Made by a program: the position numbers and the translations under genes. A stretch of DNA of 64,000 bases from Cucumis sativus (lineage: Eukaryota > Streptophyta > Magnoliopsida > Cucurbitales > Cucurbitaceae), in contig NC_026656.2 in assembly GCF_000004075.3 (NCBI RefSeq), positions 13,950,001-14,014,000 on the forward strand, in the 5' to 3' direction. Positions 12,071 through 24,712 of the stretch are shown here, piece by piece (within the stretch, counting starts at the first letter, position 1; every line of letters starts with the position of its first letter). The notes under the pieces were generated by a model. That model was not told the DNA's origin. It saw only the letters and a list, made by a program, of their open reading frames with translations, and did not search any database.

Positions 12071-13110
12071 CAACTTCGAGGCTTGGCCTCTGGCCAAGAT
12101 CAAGACCAAAATGGTTGATTTGGGCTTTTTACTAAAAATCATTCTACTTTTAAGGCCAAAATAAGCTGGAATACGCTCCAATTCACTAAACGAAGAAGGT
12201 TAGCCTGACTGATCGAGTTACTTTGGCAAAAATCCTATCTCTTTTCCTTAAGGCCATTTCATCCTACCAACCTAGTTGCACTTTTATTTACTGTTGTTTT
12301 CTTGGTAGGATAGTTTCTCCTTCTTTGTTTTGTTTATATACCCTTTAGCCAAAAAACTAAATCACCCATGACAAGTTCTTAACATTGTAAAAAGAAAGCA
12401 CCTATAGCTTTAATTAGTTTCAAATCGTCTTAATTGTAAACACTTTTAAGTCAGAGTTTCGTAACTCTTATTAAATTCTCTTTTGGTAGTATCCTCTTTT
12501 GGTAGTATCTAGTTTAAAAGTGGAGTTTGGTTGTGAGTAATACAAAAAACTTTAGGAGCGTGTTCTTGTAATTAAAATTAAGGAGATAATTATTCTATGT
12601 GGTTATAACAGTTTCTTACATAATGATCTTCTTTTCAGTGGGTTGTGTGGTTGAATGTTTCTATAGTTTTAAGTTTTTCCAACAAAATACATTGATTTCT
12701 GTTGGTTCAAACACCCCTTTGAGTATGTGATCGAAAAGGAAAACTTTGATATTCTTGCCCAATTGGTGTATTTTCCAATAGTCAAAATGATATCATGAAT
12801 GTCTTTTCATTCTAGGATGAAGTACTTCGATGTCGAGAAAGATTAATGTTAAGATACAGTGTAATTATATATATTTCTTGAATTCTCATCTAACAACAAT
12901 ATGCAACGTTTGGATCAATAGAAGATTTATTTAACATTAAAGTATATAGATATATGATTGTTTATGTTGTCATATAATATTGTTCTTAGCTTGTAGAGAT
13001 ATACAGGCATATATATATCTTACTTATGTGTATTGTAGTAAAAGTACATTTCTTTCTACATATGAGGTATGTATGTAGATCTTAAATTGGGAGCGGAGAA
13101 TACATATATG
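11141..13110. other. cluster spacer with (TA)n
   Basis: No gene is seen. It is almost identical to 41,498-43,446. A (TA)n run at about 12,031-12,066 is roughly three times longer than in the duplicate (42,389-42,401). Bases about 12,703-12,855 carry the RCCR-intron-like segment. Confidence 0.65.
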
Positions 13111-13449
13111 CTAATTTGTCTTTTCTTCTTTCAAATTTTCAGGAAATGTGTTGTGAAGAAATTTCTTTTCCAATCCATGTGGATGACAAAAACATAGGTT
13201 GAGCTTGCAGTCACAGTCCCATGGATCAGAACAATACGACTATTGCATGGAATGTTGACGACATTTCTGGCATTTGTCACGAACGTTTCTGAAATATTTC
13301 AATTGTTAATTGTCATACATAAGATAACAATAATTGCGAAAAGAAAAAAAAAGATATTTTTTTTATAAACATTTGAAATAGATTTGTATACCCGAGATAA
13401 TGAAGAACATTAAGAACAAGAGAGCTAACTTTGTTGAGGACTTCACCAT
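13111..13449 (-). pseudogene. cysteine-rich peptide gene, copy E (frameshifted)
   Basis: Exon 1 (13392-13449) is intact and exon 2 is 13111-13288. A 4-bp deletion near 13,231-13,236 (acaatacgac where other copies have acaatcaatacgac) shifts the frame just after the first cysteine, so the remaining five cysteines are lost. The duplicate partner J at 43,447 lacks this deletion and is otherwise the same, so the break followed the segmental duplication. E and J also share an older deletion that removed the usual stop region and shortened the tail, which ends EEKTN. TATA-like site 13534-13540. Confidence 0.85.
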
Positions 13450-15601
13450 ATCAAATGTCTAGTGGGTTAGTATTATATGATTTGGAAGATTTGTATTTTT
13501 GTTTGTGTGCTTTTGAATGAATAATATATCATAATTTATAGTAAATTATATGGGATAGTTGCAACAATAACAAAATAACAAAACAAGAATGATTAAAATT
13601 TAGTATAGGTTTTACCAGTTTTAGGTTTTAGGTTATGCAAACTTAGCAAATTCAAAGGGAGTTTGTCTCAAAACCCAAAATTAAGAAAGTCATCAAACTA
13701 AATGCAACAAAATTTCTTTTAAGCATACGTATAAGTAGAATTTCTCTTTCAATACACTTTTAATTACTATACTTTTGAAATACAAAAAAAAAAAAAAAAA
13801 AAAAATCTAAAATAATGAAAGGTCCAAAATTTAAAATGTGTGTGCTTGTCGATTAAAGGTTGATTGAATGATTGGTATTAGATATATTGTTGATACATTT
13901 GAAATTAACAGTGTTGATAGATGCTAAACATAATGTTGATACATACGCATTCATGTCTAATTACTTCAAGTATTTACTTATTCACTAATGTCTTAAATCT
14001 TATATACGAATGATATATACACTTGAAATATCATGTTCGTACGTAAAAGAAAACAATGATGCTTTCTTTCAAAAGTAAGTTACAGCTGAGTGAATGTTGA
14101 TTTGTCATTTTATATAATGATGGTGGTGATACTAGACATAAACAAAATAAATTTGGATACAGCAGGTCGACCTGCAAAATAAAGAAAAATGTCATTTGAT
14201 GCTAAAGTGAGGAATGTGAACTACAAAATAAAAAAGAAGTTAAAAGTACTTCTTAGATATCTCATATGAAGTGGTCATAACGATTATGTAATTGTAGGGG
14301 ATTTTATGTGAGTTTTATCTTAGTCCAACTAGGATTAGGATCTGAGTTTCATAATCATTCTAGATAAGCTAGGTTACCTCTTAAGCTAAATGGGTAAGGG
14401 CACATGTACTTTTGGCATGCCTTTTTCATCAAATTTCGAGGATTAGCCTCTACCTCATCCTTGGCCAAGATCAAAACCAAAATGGTTGGTTCAAAGTAGG
14501 TTGGAATACACTCCAATTCATTAAACAAAGAAGGTTAGTCTGAGTGATCAGATTACTTTGGCTAAAAGCCTAATTAACCCTTTTCCTTATGGCCACTTCA
14601 TCTTGTCAACCCTAGTTGCATTTTTATTTACTAGTGTTTTCTTGGTTCGATAGTTTGTCCATCTTTGTTTTGTTGTTTATATTCCCTTTAGCCAAAAACC
14701 TAAATCGCCCATAACAAGTTCCTAACATTGTAAAAGGAAAGCATCTATAGCTTTAGTTTCAAACCGTCTTAGTTGTAAACACTTTTAAGTCAAAGTCTTA
14801 TAACTCTAGTTAAATTGTCTCTTAGTATTATCTAGTTTAAAAGTGTAGTTTGGTTGTGAATAATACAAAGAAACGGTAGGAAAGTGTTCTTGTAATTAAA
14901 ATTAGGGAGAGAATTATTGTGTGTGGTTATAACAATTTCTTACATAATGATCTTATTTTCGTGCATCAAATTTCAAGCATCATCTTTCCTTTTGCCAATA
15001 AAATGCTTTAAGGTGAGTTGTTAGGTTATATATGGTTTCTTTTTCCTTATTGATTATACATACTTAAGAAAAAAACAAAAGTTATATATTGTAGGAAAAA
15101 TGAAGGGAAATAGACAATGACAGTGTAGTTATTTCATTTGGTAGTTTATGTGTTGCAGAATAATTTGAATATCTTAATAAAACAATTTATGTGGGAGAGG
15201 GACAATGAATAATCATAATGGATAAAGTTCCCTAAAATATAATCTTCATTTTTCTTTCTATATTTTCAAATATAACATATAACCAAATATCTAGACTTGC
15301 ATTAATATTTCAAAACGTTGTTATCAATTGTTATAGCAGATACAATGTAGTTATATTTCTTGAATTCATCTAATATAATAGCAGTACACAACCTTTGGAT
15401 CAATAGAAGATTTATTTAACGTTAAAGTATATAGATATAAGATTGTTATGCTGTCATATATTATTGTTCTTGTAGAGAAATATAGTCATATATATATTAC
15501 TTATGTGTGTATTGTAGTAAAAGTACATTTCTTTCCATATATGAGCTATATATGTAGATCTTAAATTGGGAGGGGAGAATACATATATGTTAATTTCCCA
15601 T
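13450..15601. other. cluster spacer
   Basis: No gene is seen. It matches 43,790-45,948 throughout. It includes a poly(A) tract of about 22 bp at 13,785-13,806. Confidence 0.6.
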
Positions 15602-15962
15602 TTATGTTTTAAGGAGCGACGTTGTCTTTTCTTCTCTCAAATGTTCAGGAAGGGCATTGTGAAGAAATTTCTTTTCCAATCCATGTGGATGACAAAAACA
15701 TAGGTTGAGCTTACAATCACAGTCCCATGGATCAGAACAATCAATACGACTATTGCATGGAATGTTGACGACATTTCTGGCATCTGCCACGAATGTTTCT
15801 GGAATATTTCAATTGTTAATTTTCATGAGATCATAAGATAACAATAATATTGTGAAAAGGAAAAATATATTATCTATAAACAATTGAAATGGATTTATAT
15901 ATACCTGAGATAATGAAGAACATTAAGAACAAGAGGGCGAACTTTGTTGAGGGCTTCACCAT
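15602..15962 (-). CDS. secreted six-cysteine peptide, copy F
   Basis: Exon 1 is 15905-15962 and exon 2 is 15602-15798, with a 106-bp intron; the product is 84 aa. The leader begins MVKPSTK, the residues after the splice are ETFVADA, and the mature part has all six cysteines followed by ALPEHLREEK and LLKT. This form of exon 2 is the commonest in the cluster and is shared with K, L and M. The duplicate partner is K. The donor here is the normal G|gt, unlike K. Confidence 0.82.
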
Positions 15963-16045
15963 ATCGAATGTGTCTAGTGGGTTAGTATTATATGATTTGG
16001 AAGATTTGTATTTTTTGTGTGCTTTTGAAGGAATAATATATCATA

Positions 16046-16052
16046 ATTTATA
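16046..16052 (-). promoter_or_regulatory. TATA-like box of copy F
   Basis: On the minus strand this reads TATAAAT within ttactataaattatg, 84 bp upstream of the ATG. The same motif at the same spacing (about 80-90 bp) precedes every copy that retains exon 1: A, B, C, D, E, F, I, J, K, L and M. That conservation supports it as the core promoter. Confidence 0.6.
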
Positions 16053-16300
16053 GTAAAACGTTGTAGGTTAAAATGGAAGAAATTATATGGGATAGTTGCA
16101 ACAGTAACAAAACAAGAATGATTAAAATTTAATATATGTTTTACCAGTTTTAGGTTTTACGTTTTGCAAACTTAGCAAAACCAAAGGGAGTTTGGCTCAA
16201 AACCCAAAATTAAGAAAGTCATCAAACTAAATACAACAAAATTTCTTGTGAGCATACGTACAAGTAGAATTTCTTGTGAGCAGACATACAAGTAGAATTT

Positions 16301-17012
16301 GAAGTTAATATATCACATTGTGGGTAAAATGAAAGTATTTGAAGTTAATATACTGTACAAATACAAACAATAGAAATAATGAGACTTTGATTGAATACCT
16401 TCATATTGTGGGTAAAATGTAAGCATTTGAAGAAGAATGAAAAGAAAATGGGAATGAAAATGAAAACTCTAGAAGTTGAATCTGAACGAAGAATGGAGAC
16501 TGACCACGATGGGTTGATCTCCAGCGAGCTACCGCACGTGGTGGCTAAGATTCACCGACGAGTTTAGCGGTGCAAGGGTGTTGGGTGGTGGCGTCAGCTA
16601 AAGGAGAGAAATAGGGAGATTTCGAACGTGTCGTTGACGAAAAGTTGCGTCGTTCCTGACATGCATGAGAGAGGGAGGGAGATGGTTAGTGGAAGGGAGA
16701 AAAAAATGAGGAGGAGGAGGAGGAGGAGGAGTTTTTGAGATATTTTATAAGTTTTATTTTAATAAATTTTAGAATTAGGGAAAAATTGATTTTAATATAC
16801 TTTTAATTTTAAATGAGTTTTATTTTAATAAATTAAATAAACTATTTTTTTATCTGTTATGCACAAAATAACTGTCGTGGAAAGTGAAATTTGAAAAATT
16901 ACGTATTTTCCTGCCTAAAACGAGAATTTTTAGCATTCGTGACTGTTTTTTCTTTTCTCTTTTCAATTTGGGATGTATACAACTTTCATTGTAGGTAGCT
17001 TTTCTAGTAGTG
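16301..17012. mobile_element. truncated CACTA-like element
   Basis: The sequence departs from the cluster spacer after aagtagaattt (16,300) and ends ...cttttctagtagtg, the reverse complement of CACTACTAGAAAAG, a typical CACTA terminus. No left CACTA end is seen, so it is truncated. It contains a (GGA)n tract near 16,708-16,730. The copy at 46,648-47,388 came with the segmental duplication. No transposase is present. Confidence 0.5.
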
Positions 17013-17264
17013 GCTCATTAACCATTTTTCTTAAGACCTTATTCACTATGGAATATGCTCCATAACAAGCTTCAAACATTATAAAAATAATTCTTAAGAG
17101 CGGAGTTAAAGGTTGTGAATATATATAGAGATTCTCTAGTTTTAGTTTAAAAGTGTCTTAATTGTAAACACTTTAAGTCCGAATCTCGTAACTCTAAATA
17201 AAATTTCTTTTGTATTATCGTAGTTTAAGAGCGGAGTTAAAGGTTGTGAGTATATATAAAAAAA

Positions 17265-17690
17265 CTAGGGGTGTTGTACATAAGCTAGGCTGGGTTGGGT
17301 CTGTGGAAAGCTATGGATCAACCAAATGTATTCGCTTTGGGGGGAAAAAATGAACGTTATCAGTTCAATATGCAAGGCAACCAGACCCAAAAAAATTCGG
17401 GTTGAGCTAGGTTAATTTTTAAAAATTTCTACAAAAGTTATTTAGACAAATTTTCATCATGTTTTTCAATATGCAACGTGAACAAATTGTTATTCAAGGT
17501 GCAAGGTGATTATATATATATACATACATACATAATCGAGTTGGACTGGGTCATGCCTTACTCGCACAACCGAAAACCCGACTCAACACTTTTTTCTCAA
17601 ATTTTCTAACTCAATCCAACTCAATCATTAATGTTTGGGTAATTAGGTAATCATAGTAGGTTGGGTTGTCGTTTTTTTGAACACCTGTAC
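17265..17690. mobile_element. MITE, probably hAT-type (about 425 bp)
   Basis: The left end is ctaggggtgttgtaca and the right end, reversed, is gtacaggtgttcaaa. It lies inside an A-run; spacer at 9,925-9,960 shows the same place without the insert. Internally it has ggttggg / caaccc blocks in both orientations. It is duplicated at 47,652-48,076, and a partial copy opens the window. The A-run hides the exact target duplication. Confidence 0.55.
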
Positions 17691-18412
17691 AAAAAAAACT
17701 TTGAGAGAATTTCTTCTAGTTAAAATCAGGAAGAGAGACACTTATTCTCTGTGGTTGTGATAATTTTTCTTTACATAATAATAGTTTTCTTTGATTCGAT
17801 GGGTTGTGAGAGTTTTCTATAGTTTTAGAGTGTTTTACATAAATGTATTTTCCTTTAATTTCTCACTATTCCTACCATGATAGGTGTGAAGTTTTTCTAT
17901 CATCTTTCCTTTTGTTTTCCAATAAAATGCTTTAAGAGTTATTTCATTTGGTAGTTTATGTGTTGTAGAATAATTTGAATATCTTAATAAAACAAATCAT
18001 ATGGGCGAGGGACAATGAATAATCATAATGGATAAAGTTCCCTAAAATATAATCTTCATTTTTCTTTCTATATTTTCAAATATAGCATATAACCAAAGAT
18101 TCGGACTTTGCATTAATATTCCAAAACGTTGTTATCAATTGTTATAGCAGATACAGTGTAATTATATTTCTTGAATTCATCTAATATAATAGCAGTACAC
18201 AACCTTTGGATCAGTAGAAGATTTATTTAACGTTAAAGTATATAGATATTAGATTGTTATGCTGTCATATATTATTGTTCTTGTAGAGAAATATAGTCAT
18301 ATATATATTACTTATGTGTGTATTGTAGTAAAAGTACATTTCTTTCCATATATGAGCTATATATGTAGATATTAGATTGGGAGGGGAGAATACATATATG
18401 TTAATTTCCCAT

Positions 18413-18594
18413 TTATGTTTTAAGGAGAGACGTTGTCTTTTCTTCTCTCAAATGTTCAGGAAGGGCATTGTGAAGAAATTTCTTTTCCAATCCATGTGGA
18501 TGACAAAAACATAGGTTGAGCTTACAATCACAGTCCCATGGATCAGAACAATCAATACGACTATTGCATGGAATGTTGACGACATTTCTGGCAT
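18413..18594 (-). pseudogene. cysteine-rich peptide gene, copy G (exon 1 lost)
   Basis: Exon 2 is present from the stop (18413-18415) up to the codons just upstream of the first conserved Asn-Val-Val. At 18,594 it joins directly to promoter sequence. Compared with partner L, the start of exon 2, the intron, exon 1 and the 5' leader are deleted. The promoter now drives an ATG formed near the junction, but that ATG is out of frame with the six-cysteine reading frame. No signal peptide remains. Confidence 0.85.
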
Positions 18595-18609
18595 GAATAA
18601 TATATCATA

Positions 18610-18616
18610 ATTTATA
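18610..18616 (-). promoter_or_regulatory. orphan TATA-like box fused to exon 2 of copy G
   Basis: This is the conserved cluster TATA-like motif, here only about 16 bp from the truncated exon 2 because the leader, exon 1 and intron are deleted. It may still start transcription. Confidence 0.45.
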
Positions 18617-20263
18617 GTAAAACGTTGTAGGTTAAAATGGAAGAAATTATATGAGATAGTTGCAACAGTAACAAAACAAGAATGATTAAAATTTAAAATA
18701 GACGAAATTATATGGGATAATTGCAACAATAACAAAACAAGAATGATTAAAATTTTGTATATGTTTTACCAATTTTAGGTTTTAGGTTTTGCAAACTTAG
18801 CAAAACCAAAGGGAGTTTGGCTCAAAACCCAAAAGTAAGAAAGTCATCAAACTAAATACAACAAAAATTCTTGTGAGCAGACGTACAAGTAGAATTTCTT
18901 TTTCAATACACCTTTTGATATACTTTTGAAATACTAAAATAATGAAAGGTCTTAAATTTAAAATGTGTGATTGTTAATATAATAAATGTGGATTGGTATG
19001 AGATATATTGTTAGATACACTTGAAATGTTAGACATTATACACACTAAACAAAGAAACAAATCCAATTACACGACAAAAAGAGACTCTTCCAAAGCTTGT
19101 AAGCCATTATTTTCACCATTTTCAATTTGTGCTGCTCAATTCAATGGCCATGAAAACCTCTCACTAAAGAACTTAAGGAAAAGAACAATATAATTCAGCA
19201 ATGGTTAATGTGAAGAGTAAGCAACTACAACGTAACACCTGGAACTTTAAGACTTTTAAATTAAATTGTATTTTTGTTTAAAGATTTATTTTTTTTAAAA
19301 GAAAAGAAATTAGGAGAGAAAAGGATTGGAAATGTTATAATAATAATATATATTTAATTTTATTATTATAATTATTATATAAAAAAAAGGAAAAAGAAAA
19401 AGAAAATTCTTTTTCTCTTCTCTCTCTCCCCCGTGCGCCGCACACAGCCCCCTCCCTCGTTTTTTTTCTGTTCTTCTTTTCTCTTCTTTTCTCTTCTTTC
19501 TTCCTTTCCCCAGCCGCCCCCCAATTTCTTTTTCCTCTCTTTTCCGTTCCGTCCAAACCCAGTCGGCCACACAAGCTGCCGGTCGTCCCTTTCTTTTTCT
19601 TTCCGGCCGTCCTTCTTTTCTTCTTCGGATCTAAACCGCCGCGCCCATCCGCCTGTAACCGCTGTGTCTCTCCGCTCACAACCGTCGCGCCTCCCTCGGA
19701 AAGCAAGTTGTCGTCCAGATCTGCATCGCCGTGCCGTCCAAGTCCTCGCCGCCGCTCGTGCTTCACCCTTGCAGTTCGCCGTAACCCAGATCCGTCGCTG
19801 TCCGATCTCTTCTCCTCGTTCCGTCGCCGCTGACTCCACCTTGTTCTACGGTCTCTTGTTTAGGTTCGTTAATTACTGCATTATTCCAGTGTAAAGTTGA
19901 AATTGTTTTGTTGGTAACAAATTAATTTAAGTTATGATTAATTCAAGGTTGTTCAAACGTTAGGGTTGGGATAAGTGGCTAAATTGTTAACATGTTCTTG
20001 AAGGTGTGGAAGGTAACATTGGGTCACTTGAATTCACAACCAATTTGTGAATTTTGAATTCGGTTCGCCCACATTTGGTAAGCAAAAAAATCTACTTTGA
20101 GGAAAGTAAGTGAGATATGTATCGTGAAAGTAATGCGTGCTTAGGATTGTTTCATGCACCTTAGTTGATTAAGGAGCTTCCCTAACTTTGAGGTAAGAGA
20201 TTTTCAAGAAATTCAAGATGTGTTGACTGTATGAATCATGAATCATAACGTTATATGTGTATG

Positions 20264-23200
20264 CACTAAGGCGCATTGGTCTTCTGGAGCCTAGGTGCAA
20301 GGCGCAAAAAAAAGCGCGAGCTTTTTTTCATAAGGGGCACTATATATAAAAAGAGAAGAAAATATATATATACACACATATAGCAAAGCAACAATGTATA
20401 AAATATAGGTACCCAATATAAGTAGCCTAAACAACAAAACACAACAAAAAACTACCCAGTATTCAACAAGTCAATAATCAAAATAAAAGTTCATCCCTAA
20501 AGATCAAACTCATCATCACTAAATTGATCGCTCGTCTTCATTCAATCCTTCGTTAGACTTATAGCCATCAGTATCTTCTTCTTCCAAATCGAAGTCATCT
20601 AAATTTACTTGTTTTCGTTGCGTGGTAGACGAGGATGAACATGAAACAATAGTCTTTGGTCTAGAGGTACTAGCTCTAGAATAGAATGATGGTTCTTTTG
20701 CTCCGACAGCTCTAGAAACATCACCCCACGTTAAAGAATCATCATTAAATACCAACTCATCATCCTCCTCAGAATCGTCATCCAATCTTCCAATCAACCA
20801 TTCATTACTATCATCAATATCTTTCAAGGAGATGGGGTCGACAATATCTCGTAGGTTGTATCGACGTTTTAGTGCTCTGTTGTATTTGATGAACACTAGA
20901 TCATTCAAACGACTTTGAGCAAGCCTATTTCGTTTCTTGCTATGAAGCTGAAAAATTAGAAAGTTTCATTGTCAGTGAATCAACAAATTTTGATTATCAT
21001 TCTCAATGTACTTAAGGAGAGGAAAGGTAACCTGTTCAAACACACTCCAATTACGCTCGCATCCAGAAGCACTACAAGTAAGACCTAAAATTCTCACAGC
21101 AAACTTTTGCAAGTTTGGAGTTGATTGTCCAAAATTATCCCACCATTCCACTATAGGCACAAACAAAAAAAAATATATATTAATAGAAGAGCTTGTTGTT
21201 AGTATCGTTGAGTAATCGTTTAGTTGAAATTTACCTAGAGATATTTTGTCCCTTTGTCTGATTGCTAAAGGTTGTCCGAATAATGCTTCAGCCCTCTTAT
21301 ACTTGCTTAGTTCTGCAAGTATTTTGTCTTGTACTTCCAATGAAGCAACCATTTTCGTTATGCATGAGTAGAGTCCATTAACTATTTCATCATCCTCCTG
21401 GATGTTAGGATTCGAATAATAGAATGACGGGTTTAAATAATACCCTGCTGCATGCAGAGGACGATGCAACTGAAGCTCCCATCTTTTATCAATTATGGTG
21501 AAAATGTCCTTGTATTTTTCTTCATTATTATTAAAGGATTTAGCAATAGCTTCCTTAGCTCTATCCATGGCCTCATAAATATATCCCATAGGTGGCTTCT
21601 TCTCGCCATCAACCAATCTAAGAACTCGGACTAGTGGGCCAGATACTTTAAGAGCGAAAACAATTGTAGTCCAAAAACTAGCCAACAAAATAGTCTGAAC
21701 TACTCGTTTCCCTTGTTGCTCCTTACTCCATTTGCTGTCCTTCCATTCATCTGAAGTAAACATCTTCCTCAGATTATTCTTTTGACGATGTATACTCGAT
21801 AATGTAATGCAAGCAGTAGCAAAACGAGTCTTAGCTGGTCTAACTAACTCCTTTTGGTTAGTAAAACGTCGCATCATGTTTAACAATCCAGGACGAACGT
21901 ATATGAAATTGCTGATCTCTATGCCTCTTTTCAATGCTTTGCGAATATTCGAGATCTTGTATATATCCTCCAACATCAAATCTAAGCAATGAGCGGCACA
22001 CGGAGACCATATTAACTGTGGTCGTTTTGCTTCTAACAATCTCCCTATTAACAAAGAAAATAAGTACACATTTAAAGTAGAACTCAACTAAATCTAATAA
22101 ATTAAAGTTATAACTTGTAAGTAGTCTACATTCTTACCTGCCATCACATTTGCTGAGGCACTATCGGTAACTACTTGTACAACATTCGCTTCTCCAATTT
22201 GGTCTACAAAATTATCAAGTAACTCGAACATCTTCTTTCCATCTTTCACATAAAATGAAGCATCGATGGACTCAATAAACATGGTGCCTTTAGGACTATT
22301 AACTAAAAAGTTAATTAATGTCCTATTTCTTCTATCGGTCCATCCATCAGCCATAACAGTGCATCCAACCTTGGCCCACTCTACCTTATGGTTACTCATC
22401 AACTCATTTGTTGCTTCTAATTCCTTCTTCAAACATGGAACTCTTAACTCATGATAAGATGGTGGTTTCAATCCAGGACCGAATTGCCCAATTGACTCAA
22501 TCATAGGGGCAAAACTTTCATATGTGCAAGCATTCAGAGGCACTCCTGCATCATAAAACCATCGAGCAATTCTTTGGATGGTGTGCTCTCTCATTTCCTT
22601 CTTGTATGTCGCATTCAATGAAGTTTGTTTTCCTTTGTCCTTTCTATTTTGAACCACAGTTTCTGGGTTAGGAGTAAAAAATGCATCCATTGGACCCTTT
22701 TGCCTTGGCTTCTTCAAGCTCGGGCCCCTTGGTGTTGCTTTGTTGTTTACACTAACACTCCCTTCATCTTTATCCTCAATATCGTAATCTTCTACATCAA
22801 TGTCCACAATCAGATTTCTTTGTTCTTTAATATCTTTTTTCTTGGACATGTACTCTTTAATTTCTTCCTTCACGTGATCCGGACATTTTGTACCGGCGGT
22901 GACATTTCTATAACCACCAACGAGGTGTTGTTTCATTCTATATACCCCTCCTTTTGTTACTTTCGAACAAAATCCACAGACAAACGTATTTATATTTTGG
23001 TCATTTTGCAATTGACCATATTTCCATGCCGGATCTTTTCTCGAACTTTCATCAGCCATCTATGATCTAAGTTATAAAAAACAAAAACAGAAACTATTTA
23101 AAACAGCAGCTGTTATTAAAAAAAAAAACAGAAGCTATCTATGGATGGGATGAAGTTGTTATAAATGGAGGATTGGAGGGGAGTGTGCTGTGAGATGGAT

Positions 23201-23911
23201 GGGATGAAGGTTGAGTTTGATGGGTTATCGAAGGAAGTTGAAGTCGAGAAGTATAAGAAGAAGAAGATGTAGACTTTAGAGAGTTTTTTCTAACTCAATG
23301 GGTATACCATGCTATGAAAACAGAAAACAATGGAGTTTGATGTTCTTGTCAAAGAGTTACAGAAGAAGGAGAAAGCAATGCAGATGTTAACTGAACGATT
23401 GAGATACTCACCCGTGATAAAGCTGAGATGGAGGAGGCGAAAACTGAAGCACTAGCACTGTAGCACAGAATATTATTGTCTTCTCTTTTCCTCTGTTTTT
23501 GCACCAAAAAACAGAGTAATGGCAGCCGCAGCACCCGTTTTGTGTGAAGAAGAAGGGTGGCCGGAACGGAAGGGTGGAAAAGGAAGCAAATTTTTTTTGA
23601 AGTAGAAGCAGAACGGAAGACGAAGAACTGAAGAAGTAGATGAAGAGTCGTGTTGAAGAAACTTCACGCGCGAAAGGAGAAGGGTTCTTTCTTCACGTTT
23701 ACGTAATAGGTTTAAAAAGCCTAGATAATAATAGTTTTTTATAATTAAAGCCCAGCCCATAACTTATAAAAAAAAGCCCACGCCTAATTCGACTTGCGCC
23801 TAGGCGCGCCTAATATGGGCCTTTTATAATTCGCTGCGCCTTCTCACAAATAAGCCCCAATTGGGCGCCTTGAGCCTAGGCGCGCGCCTTGGGGCGCTTT
23901 TTAAAACACTG
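20264..23911 (-). mobile_element. hAT transposon, 3,648 bp
   Basis: It is flanked by the perfect 8-bp duplication tgtgtatg (20256-20263 and 23912-23919). The right terminus, reversed, is CAGTGTTTTAAAAAGCGCC, a classic hAT end; the left is CACTAAGGCGC and is degenerate. Both subterminal regions are rich in gcgcc / ggcgc and cctaggcgc motifs. It carries a complete transposase gene and is inserted in the solo LTR. Confidence 0.88.
20519..23059 (-). CDS. hAT transposase, four exons, 759 aa
   Basis: Exons inferred from GT-AG sites and frame: 22138-23059, 21235-22044, 21032-21150 and 20519-20947. They sum to 2,280 bp, exactly 760 codons including the stop, with no internal stop. Residues about 28-59 form a BED-type zinc finger (C-x2-C then His and Cys). 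A DUF659-like region follows, with 'MADGWTD' and then 'VVTDSASAN' carrying the first catalytic Asp, close to the exon 1 end. Exon 2 continues with 'WSPCAAHCLDLMLEDI', common in plant hAT proteins. Exon 3 has the C-terminal dimerisation motif with 'CSASGCERNWS'. Exon 4 ends in an acidic tail. The gene could be functional, although the degenerate left end may limit mobility. The upstream ATG at 23057-23059 is the natural start. Confidence 0.88.
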
Positions 23912-23980
23912 TGTGTATGATGTATGTTTGTATGTGAACCCAATGTTTAATGTTTAATGTTTAATGTGTTTGACTGGGAG

Positions 23981-23984
<4 letters not shown>

Positions 23985-24055
<71 letters not shown>

Positions 24056-24116
24056 ATATATATATATGTATGTATGTATATATATATATATGCATACATA
24101 TATATATATATATGTA
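23985..24116. repeat. (TA)n / (GTAT)n microsatellite
   Basis: Long alternating TA run with interspersed gtatgtatgta and gcataca units, inside the right half of the solo LTR. It explains the low-complexity reading frames on both strands here. Confidence 0.95.
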
Positions 24117-24538
24117 TGGATTGTTGTGGATTTGATATTGAGTGACTCTTGTGACTGACTGGATATGTATATATATACACATATGGATGTTGAATGAATA
24201 AAGGTTATAGACGTTTCTGGTATAAATGTAGGGTGGAACTGGTGGGTTGTTGTTTGTCTGAATATATGATATGTGGTTATGGTTGTGTTTATGTGAATCG
24301 AGGAAAGGTCGTGGTAGTGTTCTAGACTGAAATAAATGTTATGATTGCCTAGCTGTTGACTGATACACTGATATGCTTCTGACTAGCTTTGGGCTAAGAT
24401 AGAGTAGATTGACTATTGGGGATTTAGTTAAGAGTTTAAGCGATGAAGACATTTAATTGAATTGAGATTGGCTGTTAAGATGTTTAGACTGAATTGAGGG
24501 GAAAATGATTAGTTTTCTATTGGACAGTTACCTTGCCG

Positions 24539-24712
24539 GTGTCCTACGGGATCACCACCTTTGTGTGCATCCTTCGAGATCACAAGACTGATGTGTATCC
24601 TTCGGGATTGCTAGACTGATATGTGTTTCTGCAGAACACTAGACTGATTTTGCGTCCTACGGGGCGTTAGACTGATTGTGTGAATCCTTCGGGATCACAA
24701 GACTATGACTGT
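24539..24712 (+). repeat. minisatellite inside the solo LTR
   Basis: Five or so degenerate units of about 30-37 bp, each like 'tccttcgggatcac.agactgat'. The matching part of the other LTR (26,725-26,865, opposite strand) has the same units, so this is a feature of the LTR family. Confidence 0.7.

Noticed and set aside
18448..18735. 95-aa minus-strand frame with hydrophobic segments
   Set aside because: It is the alternative frame of exon 2 of copy G plus promoter sequence. The same frame shift appears in every copy, so it is a shadow.
19310..19894. Overlapping frames of 86-154 aa on both strands, Arg/Glu/Ser-rich
   Set aside because: Low-complexity CT/GA- and GC-rich leader inside the solo LTR; no domain, and all frames are open because of composition.
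20972..23065. Plus-strand frames of 60-146 aa opposite the hAT gene
   Set aside because: Antisense shadows of the transposase exons.
23947..24182. Tyr/Ile repeat proteins
   Set aside because: Pure translation of the (TA)n/(GTAT)n microsatellite.
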